A stretch of DNA of 24,238 nt from CAZRNB01 sp964601355 (GTDB lineage: Bacteria; Planctomycetota; Phycisphaerae; Sedimentisphaerales; Anaerobacaceae), in NCBI GenBank assembly GCA_964601355.1, contig CAZRNB010000038.1:1-24238 (forward strand). Reading direction: 5' to 3'. This document shows, one piece after another, positions 21,314 through 24,238 of this stretch. The translations under genes and the position numbers were made by a program. Below the pieces are notes generated by a model. It had not been told where the DNA came from, did no database searches, and saw only the letters and a list, made by a program, of their open reading frames with translations. Positions within the stretch are counted from its first letter, which is position 1. Each line of letters begins with the position of its first letter.

Positions 21314-22826
21314 CAGCACGTCAAAACAACCCGGAAAAAACAAGGATATTGTTTATATCTCTATCCTGCTGACAATTGCCTTGTGTACAGGCGCATATCT
21401 TATTGCCACGACCGTCATTATCTCAAAGGATGGGGTGACTTTTATTGAGTATGCTAAAAACCTTACCATAGCTCCAATACAAACAATGCTAAATCAAGAA
21501 CAGCATCCGGGTTATCCATTCCTGATTTTGATATCACATAAGATATTGCAGATCGTCCATAAAGACATATCTATATTGGCTTGGATTTACTCCGCTCAAA
21601 TTATTGCATTATTCCTGAGACTGCTTACATTAGCCGCTCTTTATTATGCAGGCAAAAAAATAGTCGGTTCAAAATTTAGTTTTTTAGCTATTTTAATACT
21701 TATTCTGCTGCCCAAGCCCGCCAGACATGGAAGCGATGCCCTAAGTGATTGGCCATATCTCTTTTTTCTGACAAGCGGTTTTCTGCTTTTGATGCACGGA
21801 GCGATAGATAATAAATGCTGGCGGTTTGGCCTTGCAGGATTGGCAGCCGGCCTGGGATACCTCATCCGGCCTGAATGCGCACAATTGGTTGTATTTGGTT
21901 TTTTATGGACAGCATTGCAGCTATCGAAGGGCAAACATATTATGACCAGAAGTAAAGCAGCGTTTGCATTGATAATCCTGCTTGTTGGTTTTTTAATTCC
22001 TGCTGGACCATATATGAAATTAAAAGGAGCGATATTTCCGAAGAAAAACGCCGGCCAATTCGGCGTTACTATAAACAGCAAAGATAATTTTGAAGATGGC
22101 AAAATTCGTTCAGGCTCCGTATATACCGCTGGCTCCGCACCAGCCAATATTGCAATGGCTCTCAACGAATTGATCGAAAAAACCGGCGACACGTTGATGT
22201 GGTTTTTTTTGCCGGCTTTGTTAATAGGTGCATACAAGTATTTCAGGCAGCGGGATTGGCATGAGCCGCAAAAGTTTTTCCTTGCGGCTCTGATTGCCTT
22301 GAATATACCTTTGCTAATATGGCTGTACTGCAAATTCGGCTATATAAGCAACAGACATACCTTGTCATTGGTAGTTCTACTAATCTTCTTTGTGCCATCT
22401 GGATTACAGGTATTAGGCAATTGGCTGCCGGCTTTCTTTTCAAAAAACCGATTAAAAGCCGGTCAAGATTTGCATTTATGGTTTTTCATTTTACTAATAT
22501 CCGGTCTGGCCTTGTGTGTTCCCAAATTACTCACCCCTCTGCATGCCGATAAACACAGCTATCGTCAAGCCGCCCAGTGGCTGGCAAAGCATACAGAACC
22601 CAAAGACGTAATAGCAGCTCCTGATGTTAGAATTGGTTTTTATGCTCAACGCCCATGTTTGGAATGGACTGCCGGACAAATCCCTGACCAAGCTCGATAT
22701 GCGGTAAAAATATTCACAGAAAAGAGTAAAGCAGATACGTCAGAATATTCAGGAGAGGAAGAATACAGATATGTGGATAAAAGAAATGCAAAAGCCGGTT
22801 TCATCATATATAAAAAGTCACCATAA
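21303..22826 (+). CDS. GT39-like membrane glycosyltransferase
   Basis: The 507-residue product is a multi-pass membrane protein with about ten or more hydrophobic segments and a C-terminal soluble tail. The N-terminal loop after the first helix has DGVTFIEYAKN and HPGYPFLI, matching the acidic first periplasmic loop of ArnT/PMT-type (GT-C) transferases that use polyprenyl-phosphate-linked sugars. GYLIRPECAQLVV is another typical segment. It probably modifies the lipid-linked glycan, or a protein, on the periplasmic face. The start is ATG 21303 with AAGGGA upstream, overlapping the previous gene. Acceptor and donor are unknown. Confidence 0.75.
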   Translation: MRTNSTSKQPGKNKDIVYISILLTIALCTGAYLIATTVIISKDGVTFIEYAKNLTIAPIQTMLNQEQHPGYPFLILISHKILQIVHKDISILAWIYSAQIIALFLRLLTLAALYYAGKKIVGSKFSFLAILILILLPKPARHGSDALSDWPYLFFLTSGFLLLMHGAIDNKCWRFGLAGLAAGLGYLIRPECAQLVVFGFLWTALQLSKGKHIMTRSKAAFALIILLVGFLIPAGPYMKLKGAIFPKKNAGQFGVTINSKDNFEDGKIRSGSVYTAGSAPANIAMALNELIEKTGDTLMWFFLPALLIGAYKYFRQRDWHEPQKFFLAALIALNIPLLIWLYCKFGYISNRHTLSLVVLLIFFVPSGLQVLGNWLPAFFSKNRLKAGQDLHLWFFILLISGLALCVPKLLTPLHADKHSYRQAAQWLAKHTEPKDVIAAPDVRIGFYAQRPCLEWTAGQIPDQARYAVKIFTEKSKADTSEYSGEEEYRYVDKRNAKAGFIIYKKSP

Positions 22827-23604
22827 AAATAACCTGCAGAGTAGAAAGAATTATCTGTTCCTGACCTTGACAATAGCGATAACAGATTTTAAGCTCAAGT
22901 ACGACAACTCCATCTTAGGATACCTATGGAGCCTGCTTAAACCGTTACTAATGTTTGGCACCTTGTATCTTGTATTTTCGGTATTTGTCAGATGGACAGT
23001 TGAAAATTATAAACTATATCTCCTTCTGGGTATCATACTTTGGAATTTCTTGTCTGAAGTAACCCTTAACAGCATGGTTCTATTGGAAGGCAAAGCATCA
23101 ATACTTAAAAAGATTTATTTCCCACGCTGGATCATTGTCATAGCATCTTCTTTAACATCTCTGCTTACTCTGCTGCTCAACATCGGCGTTTTTTTCCTCT
23201 TTTTTGTTTTCTCCGGTGTTCCTTTTCAAATCAGCGCACTATATCTGCTTGTTTACTTGACCGAGCTTTACATATTTGTATTAGGCTTGGCTCTTTTGCT
23301 ATGCTCTCTATATCCGAAATTTCGCGACATTCACCACATTTGGGAAGTCTTTGTTCAACTCGGTTTCTGGGCGACACCAATTATATATCCAATTTCAATA
23401 GTGCCGGAAAAATATCATACACTAATATTTCTAAATCCCGTAGCAAGGATCATTCAAGGCTGTAGAGAAACATTGATCGGACCAGGCAGCCAGTTCATAA
23501 CCCCTGTAAATCACATTATCATAATCTTCGTAGCGGTTTGCCTGTTTGTCGTAGGCCTCCGTATGTTCAATAAATTTTCACGAAGTTTCGCAGAGGTGCT
23601 ATGA
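22771..23604 (+). CDS. ABC-2 polysaccharide exporter permease (Wzm-like)
   Basis: This is the membrane subunit of an ABC transporter that exports lipid-linked polysaccharide across the inner membrane. The 277-residue product has the family N-terminal pattern ITDFKLKYDNSILGYLWSLL, followed by six hydrophobic segments, an RWIIV cytoplasmic stretch, and the FWATPIIYP and NPVARIIQGCRETL segments typical of Wzm/TagG proteins. The ATG at 22771 overlaps the preceding gene by 56 bases, with AGGAA ten bases upstream. ATG at 22786 is an alternative start. The stop overlaps the ATPase start (ATGA), so the two subunits are translationally coupled. Confidence 0.92.
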   Translation: MWIKEMQKPVSSYIKSHHKNNLQSRKNYLFLTLTIAITDFKLKYDNSILGYLWSLLKPLLMFGTLYLVFSVFVRWTVENYKLYLLLGIILWNFLSEVTLNSMVLLEGKASILKKIYFPRWIIVIASSLTSLLTLLLNIGVFFLFFVFSGVPFQISALYLLVYLTELYIFVLGLALLLCSLYPKFRDIHHIWEVFVQLGFWATPIIYPISIVPEKYHTLIFLNPVARIIQGCRETLIGPGSQFITPVNHIIIIFVAVCLFVVGLRMFNKFSRSFAEVL

Positions 23605-24238
23605 TAGCTTTTGAAAAAGTTACAAAAATATTTCGCTTACCGCACGACAGAAAAGCCACCTTACGGCAGAGGTTTGTCAGTATTTTTAGGAAAAGCACTT
23701 ACGAAGAGCTTTATGCTTTACGCGATATAAACCTGGAAGTAAACCAGGGTGAGTTTTTAGGAATTATAGGCAAAAATGGTGCCGGCAAATCAACATTGTT
23801 AAAACTTATAGCTAAGGTGCTTGAGCCGACATCGGGTAAAATATTCGTAAATGGGAATGTGGCGCCATTTCTTGAATTGGGCGTTGGTTTTCAAGGTGAT
23901 TTAACCGTCAAAGACAATGTTTTGCTTTATGGCGCTTTGCTGGGGATGAGCCGAAAGGAAATAGCAGAAAAGTATGACTGGATAATCGGCTTTTCCGGAT
24001 TGGAGAGATTTGTCGATGCGAAGTTGAAAAATTTGTCATCCGGGATGCAGGTGCGATTAGGCTTTTCCATTACGGTAAGTGTTGAAAGCCCGATACTGCT
24101 GGTTGACGAGGTTCTGGCTGTAGGAGATATTGATTTCCAGCAAAAATGTTATAATTGCTTTGATGAGTTTAAGAAAAATGGCCGGACAATTTTATTTGTA
24201 AGCCATGATTTAAATGCTGTTGAACGATTCTGCGATAG
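23601..24238 (+). CDS. ABC exporter ATP-binding protein (Wzt-like), partial
   Basis: This is the ATPase subunit of the polysaccharide exporter, cut by the window end after about 212 codons. It has Walker A GKNGAGKST at 57-65, the Wzt/TagH-typical FLELGVGFQGDLTVKDNV, the signature LSSGMQVRLGFS, Walker B ILLVDEVLAVGD, and the switch His in FVSHDL. The start is ATG 23601 with GAGGTG upstream, overlapping the permease stop. Many Wzt proteins carry a C-terminal carbohydrate-binding domain that recognises the O-antigen end. Whether this one does lies beyond the window. Confidence 0.94.
   Translation, partial: MIAFEKVTKIFRLPHDRKATLRQRFVSIFRKSTYEELYALRDINLEVNQGEFLGIIGKNGAGKSTLLKLIAKVLEPTSGKIFVNGNVAPFLELGVGFQGDLTVKDNVLLYGALLGMSRKEIAEKYDWIIGFSGLERFVDAKLKNLSSGMQVRLGFSITVSVESPILLVDEVLAVGDIDFQQKCYNCFDEFKKNGRTILFVSHDLNAVERFCD

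Overview
The window looks like a scaffold from a metagenome-assembled or draft genome of a motile, Gram-negative-type bacterium, since it contains a 100-N assembly gap. Flagellar gene content, sigma-54 promoters, moderate GC, frequent GTG/TTG starts and repeat-rich operon gaps would fit a planctomycete of the Phycisphaerae or another PVC lineage. That placement is inference from general character; no marker gene proves it.

Positions 113-11463 (minus strand) hold one long flagellar operon, read from right to left: flgB, flgC, fliE, fliF, fliG, fliH, fliI, fliJ, a MotE/YlxF-like gene, motA, two tandem motB paralogues, fliO and fliP. These encode the proximal rod, MS-ring, rotor, export ATPase complex, stator and export gate. 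fliL, fliM, fliN and the hook genes are absent from the window. Positions 11904-15586 (plus strand) hold a divergent late set: fliK (hook-length control), a flagellin and fliS (flagellin chaperone). The divergent gap (11464-11903) has a consensus-quality sigma-54 -24/-12 promoter facing each way, so fliK and the flgB operon are probably switched on together by an enhancer-binding protein.

Positions 15797-24238 (plus strand) form a surface-polysaccharide cluster behind a good sigma-70 promoter: rmlA, rmlC, rmlD, rmlB (dTDP-L-rhamnose synthesis), a GT2 glycosyltransferase, a WcaJ-type polyprenyl-phosphate sugar transferase, a GT39-like membrane glycosyltransferase, and the permease and ATPase (cut by the window end) of a Wzm/Wzt-type ABC exporter. 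The likely product is a rhamnose-containing O-antigen or exopolysaccharide, possibly also serving glycosylation of the flagellum or cell surface.

The most unusual content is repetitive DNA. At least ten arrays of degenerate 7-bp units occur. Most are built as several heptads followed by their reverse complement, which makes long hairpins or cruciforms. The heptad sequence differs between sites (GTTCATA, TAATTGG, CAAAATT, GACAGAA, ACGAGCG, ATCGAGT) but the design is the same. They fill operon gaps, supply the last codons and stops of fliJ, the second motB and rmlB, provide the fliS and fliG ribosome-binding sites, and lie in frame inside fliH and fliK. Families that sit inside reading frames are those with no stop codon in any frame. 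Separately, rmlB carries an apparent in-frame palindromic insertion (17-bp perfect arms), and a composite multi-hairpin element separates fliI from fliJ.
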